A stretch of DNA of 5,541 nt, taken from contig JAFQBO010000152.1 in NCBI GenBank assembly GCA_017416665.1, positions 1 through 5,541 on the forward strand, in the 5' to 3' direction. Origin of the DNA: Oscillospiraceae bacterium (GTDB taxonomy: Bacteria; Bacillota; Clostridia; Oscillospirales; Ruminococcaceae). Positions 1 through 5,541 of this stretch are shown piece by piece. The notes under the pieces are model-generated. The model searched no databases. It was not told the DNA's origin and saw only the letters and a list, made by a program, of their open reading frames with translations. Numbering within the stretch: position 1 is the first letter of the stretch; each line of letters starts with the position of its first letter. The position numbers and the translations under genes are program-made.

Positions 1-917
1 CATCCACTGCAGTTGTTGAGATTCAGTTTACTGCCGTCATCGAAAACAAGTATCATATCACTCGTGTTCAGCATTTCATCACCATAAAATGTTCTTGAAC
101 CGGTTGCGTTGATTGTAAGTGGGGTGATAGAGATTTCGTCAAACAGGAAATCGTAGTTGCGCTCAGGAATGTCATTGCACACATATGTTGAGTAGTCTAT
201 TACTTTTTCCTTGCTCTTTTTACTTTCAAGTGTAAATGAAATTTCCGCAACGTTCATCATTCCGTTTTCATCAAAACCATATTTTTCTCTGAATTCTATA
301 TTTTTGAGAGAATCATTAAACATCGGGTATATGTCAAAGCTGATTTCTGTACCTGTTGCAAACATTTCAGCATCAGAACGTGCGATAATTCCTATAAGAT
401 TTTCATTTTCATCGTTTAATTCAATGAAACTTGCACCACCGCCCAAGCCATCAACCTCAGGGTGTGCATTATGATAATTTTCAAAAACTTCGCTTGAAAG
501 AGTGATACCTAAGTCCTTCATCTCAATATCAATATCCTCAGGGATATTCTGAACCTCGAATACACAGCATATATCCTTGCCTTCACCAAGAACACCTACA
601 GGTGAAAGCTCAAGACCAAAATCGCTTTCGCACTTGAAGTTGTTCATTTTACCCGCATTTTCAAGATAGAATGCCGGGATTTCTTCCTCATGGAAAAAGC
701 TCTTCACCCAGTCAAATGCACCTGCCTCAGCCGCTACTGTTATACCACCGAATACAAAAACAGCGGCTGCTGTAAGAAGTGGTACGAGTTTAATATGGCG
801 AACCTTCTTTTCCTGTGGCTGTACTGCAATTTCATCTATACTGTCAAGGATTGAACCAAGACAGTCATCACTCATTTTAAGTTTTGTCATAGCCTGGCTG
901 TATACTTCTTTTTTCAT
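1..917 (-). CDS. Membrane-anchored probable anti-sigma factor, DUF4179-like (C-terminus cut by window edge)
   Basis: I translated this frame from the ATG at 917-915. It stays open for 305 codons to the window edge, so the C-terminus is missing. The first ~41 residues are hydrophilic and presumably cytoplasmic. A single hydrophobic segment follows at about residues 43-64 (LVPLLTAAAVFVFGG core), then a large, acidic, Gly/Asn-rich domain that should face outward. This layout, directly after an ECF sigma gene, matches Firmicutes DUF4179-type proteins, thought to act as anti-sigma factors: the N-terminal tail would hold the sigma factor at the membrane until an envelope signal releases it. No HxxxCxxC zinc anti-sigma motif is present in the N-terminus. 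The start is fixed by an AGGAGG 9 nt upstream and by the 41-nt overlap with the sigma gene. The topology is well supported; the regulatory role is inferred from context and family resemblance. Confidence 0.8.
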   Translation of the reverse strand, partial: MKKEVYSQAMTKLKMSDDCLGSILDSIDEIAVQPQEKKVRHIKLVPLLTAAAVFVFGGITVAAEAGAFDWVKSFFHEEEIPAFYLENAGKMNNFKCESDFGLELSPVGVLGEGKDICCVFEVQNIPEDIDIEMKDLGITLSSEVFENYHNAHPEVDGLGGGASFIELNDENENLIGIIARSDAEMFATGTEISFDIYPMFNDSLKNIEFREKYGFDENGMMNVAEISFTLESKKSKEKVIDYSTYVCNDIPERNYDFLFDEISITPLTINATGSRTFYGDEMLNTSDMILVFDDGSKLNLNNCSG

Positions 918-1392
918 AACACCATTCCTCCTTTAGCTTTTTTTCAAGCAGTTTTCTGCCTCTTTGCAGTCTGGTCTGAATTGTTGATACTTTTATTCCG
1001 GTTATTTCGGAAATTTCAGTTATAGAATATTCTTCATAGTAATAAAGATGAATTATACCTCTGTATTTTTCAGGCAGACTTAAAACCTTTTCAAGCATGT
1101 CCGATTCGTTCTGATTCATTTCATATTGTGCTGTAATTAATTCTGTATCATCGGTACGTCTTGAAAACCAGTTCGATTTTAAAAGATCTTTTGATTTGTT
1201 TATTGTAATTCTGATAAGCCATGCTTTTTCCATCTGTTCATTGCTGAATTCCGGTGCGGAGGTGTATAACTTCAAAAATACTTCCTGCGATATGTCTTCA
1301 GCATCGCTTTTATTCTTCATATAGGAAAAGGCTACACGAAATACCGTATCTTTATACAGCAGAAGCTTCTTTATATAGGTTTCCTTATCCAT
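877..1392 (-). CDS. ECF-type RNA polymerase sigma-70 family factor
   Basis: This 171-residue protein has the standard two-domain ECF layout. Region 2 spans about residues 8-75: helix around FRVAFSYMKNKSDAEDISQE, then VFLKLY, and the W58-L-I-R-I-T-I-N-K-S-K-D -10 recognition segment. Region 4 spans about residues 104-153: LPEKYRGIIHLYYYEEYS, then the helix-turn-helix ITEISEITGIKVSTIQTRLQRGRKLL that contacts the -35 element. There is no region 1.1 or 3, as expected for group 4 sigma factors. The protein would redirect RNA polymerase to a small stress or envelope regulon. The start has AGGAGG (1401-1406) 8 nt upstream. The 3' end overlaps the next gene by 41 nt, and that gene encodes the likely anti-sigma factor. 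I found no ECF-like autoregulated promoter (AAC -35 plus CGT -10) upstream, so the target motif cannot be read from this window. Confidence 0.93.
   Translation of the reverse strand: MDKETYIKKLLLYKDTVFRVAFSYMKNKSDAEDISQEVFLKLYTSAPEFSNEQMEKAWLIRITINKSKDLLKSNWFSRRTDDTELITAQYEMNQNESDMLEKVLSLPEKYRGIIHLYYYEEYSITEISEITGIKVSTIQTRLQRGRKLLEKKLKEEWCYEKRSIQPGYDKT
927..932 (-). promoter_or_regulatory. Ribosome binding site of the anti-sigma gene, inside the sigma coding region
   Basis: AGGAGG lies 9 nt before the ATG at 917 and within the last codons of the sigma gene. It selects this start and suggests that translation of the two genes is coupled, so that both proteins are made in a fixed ratio. Confidence 0.8.
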
Positions 1393-1463
1393 TTAAAATA
1401 CCTCCTTTCGCTTTTGAGCGCTCTCATTAATAAAACGAATCAAAATTTAAAAATATCTCACTT

Positions 1464-1516
1464 TCTGAAAAATATGTATAGAAATCAGATATTCACCCCA
1501 GACTCAGACATTCTGA
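1464..1516. repeat. Cluster of four TCAGA/TCTGA half-sites, candidate operator
   Basis: On the plus strand TCTGA occurs at 1464-1468, TCAGA at 1485-1489, TCAGA at 1504-1508 and TCTGA at 1512-1516. The last two form a perfect 5-bp dyad with a 3-nt spacer, and it lies over the -10 element of the candidate promoter at 1510-1538. The other sites are spaced by about 20 bp, close to two helical turns, as for repeated binding of a dimeric regulator. The repeats are read directly; the operator role is a guess, since 5-mers recur by chance in AT-rich DNA. Confidence 0.25.
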
Positions 1517-1538
1517 CAGTGCATATTTTTTATGACAA
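1510..1538 (-). promoter_or_regulatory. Candidate sigma-A-type promoter for the sigma/anti-sigma genes
   Basis: On the minus strand TTGTCA (1538-1533) is followed, after exactly 17 nt, by CAGAAT (1515-1510). The -35 matches 5 of 6 consensus bases and the -10 matches 4 of 6. Transcription would start near 1503, leaving a leader of about 110 nt before the sigma start codon. The -35 overlaps the end of the upstream terminator's U-run, so the sigma pair would be insulated from the genes to the right. The weak -10 fits a promoter needing activation or giving low basal output. Confidence 0.45.
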
Positions 1539-1568
1539 AAAGAAAAGCCATGCACTAATGCACAGCTC
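1537..1568 (-). terminator. Intrinsic terminator downstream of the SMI1/KNR4 gene
   Basis: Read on the minus strand, 1567-1546 folds into a 9-bp stem with a UUAG loop. The arms are AGCUGUGCA and UGCAUGGCU, including two G-U wobbles. The tail is UUUCUUUUU (1545-1537). The wobble pairs become C-A mismatches on the plus strand, so the hairpin is strand-specific to minus transcription. It would end the deoD/SMI1 mRNA and any transcript started at the extended -10 promoter at 1668-1676. Confidence 0.65.
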
Positions 1569-1661
1569 AAACATAGATAGATAAAAGATATATAGAGGGG
1601 GAATTAAGGATTAATGATGAAGAAAACTCAAAACCTAAAGCTTTGTTTCTCCGTTATCCAT
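1537..1661 (-). ncRNA. Candidate small RNA or attenuated leader, about 125 nt
   Basis: A consensus extended -10 (1676-1668) predicts a start near 1661, and the intrinsic terminator ends transcription near 1537. Between them I see no credible protein gene: the ATG at 1661 opens only eight codons and has no ribosome site. A second hairpin is possible near the 5' end, with GGAGAAA (1652-1646) pairing with UUUCUUC (1625-1619). I do not recognise a known RNA family or riboswitch. The other reading is a 5' leader of the sigma operon in which the hairpin acts as an attenuator. There is no direct evidence of expression. Confidence 0.3.
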
Positions 1662-1667
1662 GATTGT

Positions 1668-1676
1668 ATTATAACA
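1668..1676 (-). promoter_or_regulatory. Extended -10 promoter in the SMI1-sigma intergenic region
   Basis: TGTTATAAT on the minus strand is a perfect TATAAT with the TGn extension. The hexamer 17 nt upstream (AGATTA, 1696-1691) is a poor -35, which is common for extended -10 promoters. The predicted start is near 1661. It lies about 45 nt past the stop of the SMI1/KNR4 gene, so it cannot serve that gene. It must drive either a short terminated RNA or the sigma operon. Confidence 0.5.
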
Positions 1677-1720
1677 GGCTATTCTTAAAATAATCTTAAA
1701 TTCAAATTAAAGTTTCAAAA

Positions 1721-2317
1721 TTATTCTATTCTCCCCTCATAAACACCGTTAAGAAAATCATAAAAATTAACTGCAACTGTTTTCATATTTTCTGCAAATT
1801 CTTCTCTTGAAACAGTTTTGTTGTTATCTTCCGCCTTAAAAATAAGATCAAACATTACTTCATGATCTATTTCCACAACAGAACATTTTTCTTCATCAGG
1901 CATATTGCTTAAATCAATACATCTTATAAAAAATCCGTCCTCATCCCATGCAAACGGCAGAAAACCGTTTTTTGCAAGCTTTGAATTAAAAGCAAACTCA
2001 AATCCCTGTAAAGGAGCTTTAATTGAATTGCTGCCTATCGGTGCATCAAACAGATGATGATATACCGAAAAAAACGCTTTTAATACATCAGGAAACTTTA
2101 TATTATATGCTTTTTCAACCTCCTGCAGTTTTTCTTCTGTAACTGTTGAGGGAATAAGTTTCCATACTTTCCATTCTCCGTCACGTTTATCGGTTTCAGA
2201 AATCATAGGTTCAGGAACGCCGGGAAGTGATACTAAAATCAAGTCATCATCATGCAGCTTTTTATAATATTTTTCAAAAAAGCTTTTCATAAATGATATA
2301 TTTTCTTCTTTAGTCAT
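1721..2317 (-). CDS. SMI1/KNR4 (SUKH-like) family protein
   Basis: This 198-residue protein appears soluble and cytoplasmic, with no signal peptide or membrane segment. Residues 52-83 (W-K-L-I-P, then TEEKLQEVEKAYNIKFPDVLKAFF) resemble the first helical segment typical of SMI1/KNR4 proteins, where an ancient-type 'P-x-T-x-x-x-I-x-x-x-E' helix leads into 'P-x-x-x-K-x-F'. Residues 117-135 (NGFLPFAWDEDGFFIRCID) match the family's central strand pattern. Many SUKH proteins are immunity proteins that bind a toxin of contact-dependent or polymorphic systems; others have unknown partners. GGAGG (2322-2326) sits only 4 nt before the ATG, and 15 nt separate the gene from deoD, so co-transcription is likely. 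No toxin gene lies in the window, so immunity is only one possibility. The assignment rests on motif appearance alone. Confidence 0.7.
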   Translation of the reverse strand: MTKEENISFMKSFFEKYYKKLHDDDLILVSLPGVPEPMISETDKRDGEWKVWKLIPSTVTEEKLQEVEKAYNIKFPDVLKAFFSVYHHLFDAPIGSNSIKAPLQGFEFAFNSKLAKNGFLPFAWDEDGFFIRCIDLSNMPDEEKCSVVEIDHEVMFDLIFKAEDNNKTVSREEFAENMKTVAVNFYDFLNGVYEGRIE

Positions 2318-2332
2318 TTTTCCTCCAAAACT

Positions 2333-3040
2333 TTAAATTGTCACAGCTGTTTCAAGTGCAATTTCCATCATATCAGTAAAGCTTGTCTGACGTTCCTCCG
2401 CAGGGAGTGACAAACCTTTAAGCGGACAGTCGGAAACCGTTGCGATACAGAGTGCATTTTTGCCTGCTCTTGCCGCATTCATGTAAAGTGCCGCAGACTC
2501 CATTTCAACGCCCAGAACATTCATTTTCTGCCATTTTGCAGTTGAATTCGAGTCATCATAAAAGGTATCACTTGAAAGAATATTTCCAACATGATAAGGC
2601 TTGCCATGATTTTCAGCCGCCTCGACAGCCTTTCTGAGAAGATTAAAAGATGCTGTCGGAGCATATGTTCCCGGGAGTTCAAACTGAGCCGCATAGTTTG
2701 AGTTTGTACAAGCACCCATACCGATAATAACATCACGCAGATTTACATTGTCAGCAATAGCTCCGATAGTTCCGATTCTGATAATATTGTCGACATCATA
2801 ATCATTGAAAAGCTCCCATGAGTAAATGCCCATTGATGGAATACCCATACCGCTTCCCTGCACGGAAATTTCCTTACCCTTGTACTTTCCCGTAAAGCCC
2901 AGCATGCCTCTTACCTTATTGTAGCACACTGCCTCTTCAAGAAACGTTTTTGCGATGAATTCAGCTCTTAAAGGATCACCGGGCATAAGAACTGTTTTTG
3001 CGATTTCACCAATTTTCGCATTGTTATGTGGTGTAGCCAT
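2333..3040 (-). CDS. deoD: Purine nucleoside phosphorylase, DeoD type
   Basis: DeoD splits purine (deoxy)nucleosides with phosphate into free base and (deoxy)ribose-1-phosphate, in cytosolic purine salvage; the family is hexameric. The 235 residues align over their whole length with the E. coli enzyme (239). Visible landmarks: MATPH start with H5; phosphate loop MPGDPLRAEFIA (residues 19-30, with R25); KVRGMLGFTG (42-51, with R44); GMGIPS (64-69); IIRIGTIGA (86-94, with R88); F160; GVEMESAA (177-184), which holds the ribose; and SD (203-204) plus R217, the catalytic Asp-Arg pair. T91 replaces the usual phosphate-binding Ser and keeps the hydroxyl. The start is supported by AAGGAG (3057-3052) 11 nt upstream. 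The gene begins just after the recR terminator, so it needs its own promoter or read-through. A SMI1/KNR4 gene follows closely. Confidence 0.97.
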   Translation of the reverse strand: MATPHNNAKIGEIAKTVLMPGDPLRAEFIAKTFLEEAVCYNKVRGMLGFTGKYKGKEISVQGSGMGIPSMGIYSWELFNDYDVDNIIRIGTIGAIADNVNLRDVIIGMGACTNSNYAAQFELPGTYAPTASFNLLRKAVEAAENHGKPYHVGNILSSDTFYDDSNSTAKWQKMNVLGVEMESAALYMNAARAGKNALCIATVSDCPLKGLSLPAEERQTSFTDMMEIALETAVTI

Positions 3041-3061
3041 AAATAATCACACTCCTTTTTT

Positions 3062-3090
3062 AAAAAACCGTACCGAAAAAACGGTACGGT
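3062..3090 (-). terminator. Strong intrinsic terminator after recR
   Basis: Minus-strand ACCGTACCG (3090... complement of 3082-3090) and CGGTACGGT (complement of 3067-3075) form a perfect 9-bp stem around a T6 loop (3076-3081). It is followed by a run of T (3067-3062). The stem starts 8 nt after the recR stop codon. It should end most dnaX-ybaB-recR transcripts. The U-run passes directly into an A-run and the deoD ribosome site, so the terminator and the deoD start region are packed together. Confidence 0.93.
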
Positions 3091-3093
3091 CTT

Positions 3094-3121
3094 ATTGTTT
3101 ACATTTCGTTTCTGTTTTCAA
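3094..3121 (-). promoter_or_regulatory. Weak candidate promoter for deoD at the end of recR
   Basis: On the minus strand TTGAAA (3121-3116, 5 of 6 to consensus) is followed after 16 nt by AACAAT (3099-3094, 4 of 6). The predicted start near 3087 falls inside the 5' arm of the recR terminator, so an RNA begun here would carry an incomplete stem and could escape termination. It is the best candidate I see for deoD. The match is modest and the region is A-rich, so chance is possible. Confidence 0.3.
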
Positions 3122-3701
3122 GTGCCTTGAAAAGTGTAACTTCATCGGCATATTCAAGATGAGCACCAATAGGGATGCCGAAAGCAAGTCTTGTAACCTT
3201 AACACCGAGTGGTTTAAGAAGTCTTGCAATGTACATAGCTGTTGCTTCACCTTCAACTGTCGGGTTTGTAGCCATAATAATTTCTTCAACGCTGCCCTGT
3301 GATACTCTGTTGAGCAGATCCTTGATTTTTATATCATCAGGGCCTATACCGTTAATCGGCGAAATAAGTCCGTGAAGAACGTGATATGTTCCGCCATATT
3401 CATTGGTACGTTCAAATGCAGAAACGTCCTTTGGCGTTTCAACGACGCATATTACAGCCTTGTTGCGGTTATCATCACTGCATATCGGGCAGACCTCAAA
3501 TTCAGTAAGATTCTGACAGATTTTACAGTATCCAACATCTGTTTTGACAGCCATAATAGCATCTGCAAACTGCTTTGCATCGCCGTTGCTCATTGACATA
3601 ACAGCATAAGCCAGTCTCTGAGCCGTCTTCATGCCTATACCCGGAAGTTTGGCAAACTGCTCCGACAAAATTACGAGTGGTAATGCGCTGCTGTCTGCCA
3701 T
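3099..3701 (-). CDS. recR: Recombination mediator protein RecR
   Basis: RecR works with RecO (and RecF) to load RecA onto SSB-coated single-stranded DNA at gaps in the RecFOR repair pathway. The 200 residues match the family's usual ~198. In order they show: the helix-hairpin-helix [16 protein letters not shown] (19-34); a four-cysteine zinc finger with C59, C62, C71 and C74 (CKIC...CPIC); a Toprim domain from about residue 82 (ICVVETPKD, then the [22 protein letters not shown] segment at 141-162); and the C-terminal Walker-B-like [17 protein letters not shown] (174-190). Only 4 nt separate the ATG from the ybaB stop. The ribosome site is weak (AGGA, 13 nt upstream), which points to translational coupling with ybaB. 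A strong terminator follows 8 nt after the stop. Confidence 0.97.
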   Translation of the reverse strand: MADSSALPLVILSEQFAKLPGIGMKTAQRLAYAVMSMSNGDAKQFADAIMAVKTDVGYCKICQNLTEFEVCPICSDDNRNKAVICVVETPKDVSAFERTNEYGGTYHVLHGLISPINGIGPDDIKIKDLLNRVSQGSVEEIIMATNPTVEGEATAMYIARLLKPLGVKVTRLAFGIPIGAHLEYADEVTLFKALENRNEM

Positions 3702-3705
3702 ATTA

Positions 3706-4050
3706 TCAGAATAATCCTGGAAGAGCCACGCCGCCTGTGATCTTGTTCATTTCGTCTTCGGTAACCTTTTCAACTTCGTTCATAGCTTCGTTGATAGCAC
3801 TTACAACGAGATCCTGAAGCATTTCAACATCATCAGGGTCAACAGCTTCAGGCTTGATTGTGAGTGACTTGATGTTTTTAGCACCTGTTACAGTAACTTC
3901 AACAACGCCGCCGCCTGACGTCGCACTGAATTCTCTTGCTTCAATATCACTCTGAAGAGCTGTAATTTCGTCCTGCATTTTCTGAGCCTGCTTAATCATT
4001 GAGTTCATATTTGAACCGCCGCCGATATTCTTAGGTACTCTTGATCTCAT
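3706..4050 (-). CDS. ybaB: YbaB/EbfC family nucleoid-associated protein
   Basis: A 114-residue DNA-binding protein that in characterised relatives forms a tweezer-like dimer and coats or bridges DNA; the family is almost always beside recR. Seen here: a Gly/Asn-rich N-terminus (residues 9-16), the long helix [20 protein letters not shown] (16-35), a [22 protein letters not shown] beta segment (44-65), [25 protein letters not shown] (71-95), and the conserved PGLF terminus (111-114). The start has AGGAG (4065-4061) 10 nt upstream, and the [12 protein letters not shown] opening resembles other Clostridia members, so I kept it rather than the internal Met15 or Met18. A promoter candidate at 4093-4121 could drive ybaB-recR without dnaX. 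Confidence 0.95.
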   Translation of the reverse strand: MRSRVPKNIGGGSNMNSMIKQAQKMQDEITALQSDIEAREFSATSGGGVVEVTVTGAKNIKSLTIKPEAVDPDDVEMLQDLVVSAINEAMNEVEKVTEDEMNKITGGVALPGLF

Positions 4051-4074
4051 AACTTTTAATCTCCTTTGGTTTTA

Positions 4075-4088
4075 GCAGTTTAAACTGC
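4075..4088. repeat. Perfect 14-bp palindrome GCAGTTTAAACTGC upstream of ybaB
   Basis: The sequence is its own reverse complement over 14 bp and lies between the ybaB promoter candidate and its ribosome site. It can form a 5-bp stem with a TTAA loop in RNA. It is not followed by a T-run on the minus strand, so it is not a terminator for dnaX. Its position at the predicted transcription start suits an operator or a 5'-end stabilising hairpin; neither is shown. Confidence 0.5.
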
Positions 4089-4092
4089 CTTT

Positions 4093-4121
4093 ATAATATT
4101 TTTAATATTTGATTTATTCAA
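4093..4121 (-). promoter_or_regulatory. Candidate sigma-A promoter for ybaB-recR, overlapping the dnaX stop
   Basis: Minus-strand TTGAAT (4121-4116, 4 of 6 to consensus) and TATTAT (4098-4093, 5 of 6) are separated by exactly 17 nt of A/T-rich spacer. The -35 uses the last codons of dnaX, and the start would be near 4086, inside the 14-bp palindrome. This would let ybaB-recR be made independently of dnaX. Confidence 0.5.
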
Positions 4122-5541
4122 CAGCAGTTTCAATTCCGCTGTCTATAGCTTTTTTAATAAGTCCATCTGTTTTCTGCTCCTCACTTGCATCTGCCGAGCA
4201 TTTTGCCCTTACAGCATAGCGCATTCCCATGACATTATTTATCGCCTTGTCAAGCATGGCACTGTTTTCGGGAATTTTAAAAAGTCTGAGGAAAAACCGA
4301 TTTTTTGTAACAACAAGCATAATATTTTTATGTACATATGCTTTTGAATCTGCAAGTGCACCTGAAACCGATGGTGAAATCTTTGTAAGCTCATCAAGAA
4401 TTTCAGTCCACTCAACAAGTATTTTAAAATCAGATGATTTAAGTGTTTTAATATCAACAGCCGGTTTTACCGCTTCTTCCGTTTCAGGAGCGGATTCAGC
4501 GTTTTCGACTGTATTTTCCTGTTTCGGTTCTGCCTTTATAGGTTTTGAATACACTTCAGTTTTTTCAGTGTTTCTTGTCTGAACATGTACCGAACAGAGT
4601 TTTATAAGACACATTTCAAACTCAACACGTTTATTTAACGCCTTGCCCATTTTTTCACTGCATTCCTGCAAAACCGTAAGTTTTGAAAGAATATCCGCAA
4701 GCTCAGTTTCCAAGGCAATTTTTTTCAGACGCTCCAGTTCATCAGGCATACACGCAATAAGATCTGTTTTTTCAGGACATACCTTCATAAGCATCAGATT
4801 TCTGAATTGATCAATCAGTTCAGTACAAAGCTTTGACATATCCTTTGACATTGAATAAAGCCTGTCTGTAACAGCAAGTGCCGTTCCGGTATCTTTTGAA
4901 ACAGCGGCTTCAATTATTTCAAAAAGACTGTCACGCCCTGCAATACCCGCAGCAGCCGAAACAGTTTCAGCCGTAATGTCTTCGGAATAAGCCGCACACT
5001 GATCAAGCAGTGACAACGCATCTCTCATACCGCCGTCAGAAAGCCTTGCAACCAGCATTGCCGCATCTTCGGTCAGTTTAAGATTTTCCTGTGAAGCAAT
5101 ATAAAGAAGTCTTTCCTTAATATCATCAGTCAGAATACGTCTGAAATCAAAACGCTGACAGCGTGAAGTTATTGTTGCAGGAACTTTATGCACCTCAGTA
5201 GTTGCAAGTATGAATTTTACATACTCCGGTGGTTCTTCCATTATTTTAAGAAGAGCATTGAAAGCGTTTGGCGTAAGCATATGAACTTCGTCTATAATGT
5301 AAATTTTGTACTTACATCTTTCAGGTGTATAAACAGCACCGTCACGCAGATCACGAATATCATCAACACCGTTGTTTGAAGCAGCATCAATTTCGATAAT
5401 GTCAGAAAGGGCAAAATTATCCGCATCTCTGCAAACGTCGCAATTCAGACACGGATTGCCTTCGTTTTCATCGGGACAGTTTACAGCCTTTGCAAAAATT
5501 CGTGCACATGTCGTTTTACCTGTACCTCTTGAACCGGTAAA
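4114..5541 (-). CDS. dnaX: DNA polymerase III subunit gamma/tau (N-terminus beyond window)
   Basis: DnaX is the ATPase core of the clamp loader, which opens the beta clamp and loads it on primed DNA at the fork. The frame is open from the window edge to TAA at 4116-4114, giving 475 visible residues; about 40 N-terminal residues should be missing by family comparison. Visible in order: Walker A GSRGTGKT (3-10); zinc module C22, C31, C34, C37; DAASNNGVDDIR (52-63); Walker B with IIDEVHML (82-89); sensor 1 ILATTE (111-116); the SRC arginine-finger motif within TSRCQRFDF (125-133); and sensor 2 GGMRDALSLLDQ (170-181). The clamp-loader collar follows to about residue 320. Then come an acidic, Pro/Glu-rich linker (about 328-360) and a C-terminal tau region. 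The ATG at 5280 is internal (the Met of the DEVHML motif), not the start. The gene leads the dnaX-ybaB-recR cluster. Confidence 0.97.
   Translation of the reverse strand, partial: FTGSRGTGKTTCARIFAKAVNCPDENEGNPCLNCDVCRDADNFALSDIIEIDAASNNGVDDIRDLRDGAVYTPERCKYKIYIIDEVHMLTPNAFNALLKIMEEPPEYVKFILATTEVHKVPATITSRCQRFDFRRILTDDIKERLLYIASQENLKLTEDAAMLVARLSDGGMRDALSLLDQCAAYSEDITAETVSAAAGIAGRDSLFEIIEAAVSKDTGTALAVTDRLYSMSKDMSKLCTELIDQFRNLMLMKVCPEKTDLIACMPDELERLKKIALETELADILSKLTVLQECSEKMGKALNKRVEFEMCLIKLCSVHVQTRNTEKTEVYSKPIKAEPKQENTVENAESAPETEEAVKPAVDIKTLKSSDFKILVEWTEILDELTKISPSVSGALADSKAYVHKNIMLVVTKNRFFLRLFKIPENSAMLDKAINNVMGMRYAVRAKCSADASEEQKTDGLIKKAIDSGIETAVE

Noticed and set aside
211..474. Plus-strand 87-codon open frame
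   Set aside because: It is the antisense of the membrane protein gene, has low-complexity Ser/Phe-rich composition and no good ribosome site.
1393..1470. ECF-type autoregulatory promoter before the sigma gene
   Set aside because: A CGTT occurs near 1434-1437 on the minus strand, but no AAC-containing -35 lies 15-18 nt upstream of it.
2955..3302. Plus-strand 115-codon open frame spanning recR and deoD ends
   Set aside because: It reads antisense through two well-supported genes and their terminator, and its protein has no recognisable features.
4075..4100. Terminator between dnaX and ybaB
   Set aside because: The palindrome has only a 5-bp stem and is followed on the minus strand by TAAAACC, not a T-run.
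4229..4582. Plus-strand 117-codon open frame opposite dnaX
   Set aside because: It is the shadow of the Glu/Lys-rich dnaX C-terminus, giving a Ser/Phe-rich antisense product without gene-like signals.
4719..4725. A7 run in the dnaX coding strand as a programmed frameshift site for making gamma
   Set aside because: A -1 slip there would stop within about six codons, but in the middle of the collar domain rather than after it, and I see no supporting stem-loop. A typical A-AAA-AAG heptamer in the right place and frame is not present.
4114..5280. dnaX starting at the ATG at 5280
   Set aside because: The same frame continues to the window edge and encodes Walker A, the zinc module and Walker B; the Met at 5280 is the one in DEVHML.
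1..5541. CRISPR array, insertion sequence, tRNA or rRNA
   Set aside because: No regularly spaced repeats, transposase frame with terminal repeats, or cloverleaf/rRNA-like segments were seen on either strand.

Overview
The window looks like chromosomal DNA of a low-GC Firmicute, most likely a gut-type Clostridia member in the Ruminococcus/Oscillospiraceae neighbourhood. The basis is the dnaX-ybaB-recR order, strong AGGAGG ribosome sites, AT-rich intergenic DNA, the Clostridia-style N-terminus of YbaB, and an ECF sigma factor followed by a DUF4179-like membrane protein. This placement is inference. All seven recognised genes lie on the minus strand, so transcription runs from high to low coordinates.

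Right part (5541 to about 3060): the replication/recombination cluster dnaX (clamp-loader tau/gamma subunit, start outside the window), ybaB/ebfC (nucleoid-associated protein) and recR (recombination mediator). A sigma-A-like promoter overlaps the end of dnaX and can drive ybaB-recR alone. A very clear intrinsic terminator closes the cluster 8 nt after recR.

Middle (3040 to 1721): deoD (purine nucleoside phosphorylase) starts immediately after that terminator, and its Shine-Dalgarno follows the terminator U-run. A SMI1/KNR4 (SUKH-like) protein follows 15 nt later, so the two probably share an mRNA. The SUKH superfamily includes many toxin-immunity proteins, but no toxin is visible here.

Intergenic region 1393-1720 (328 bp): minus-strand signals that suggest either a small RNA of about 125 nt or an attenuated leader. 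These are an extended -10 promoter, an intrinsic terminator about 100 nt downstream, then a second promoter for the sigma gene with a TCAGA/TCTGA dyad over its -10.

Left part (1392 to 1): an ECF-type sigma factor and a single-pass membrane protein that is probably its anti-sigma factor. They overlap by 41 nt and the second gene's ribosome site lies inside the first. The membrane gene runs off the left edge.

The gene content is mostly ordinary housekeeping. The parts worth a second look are the 1393-1720 region, the recR/deoD junction and the orphan SUKH-like gene. I see no convincing new multi-gene system.
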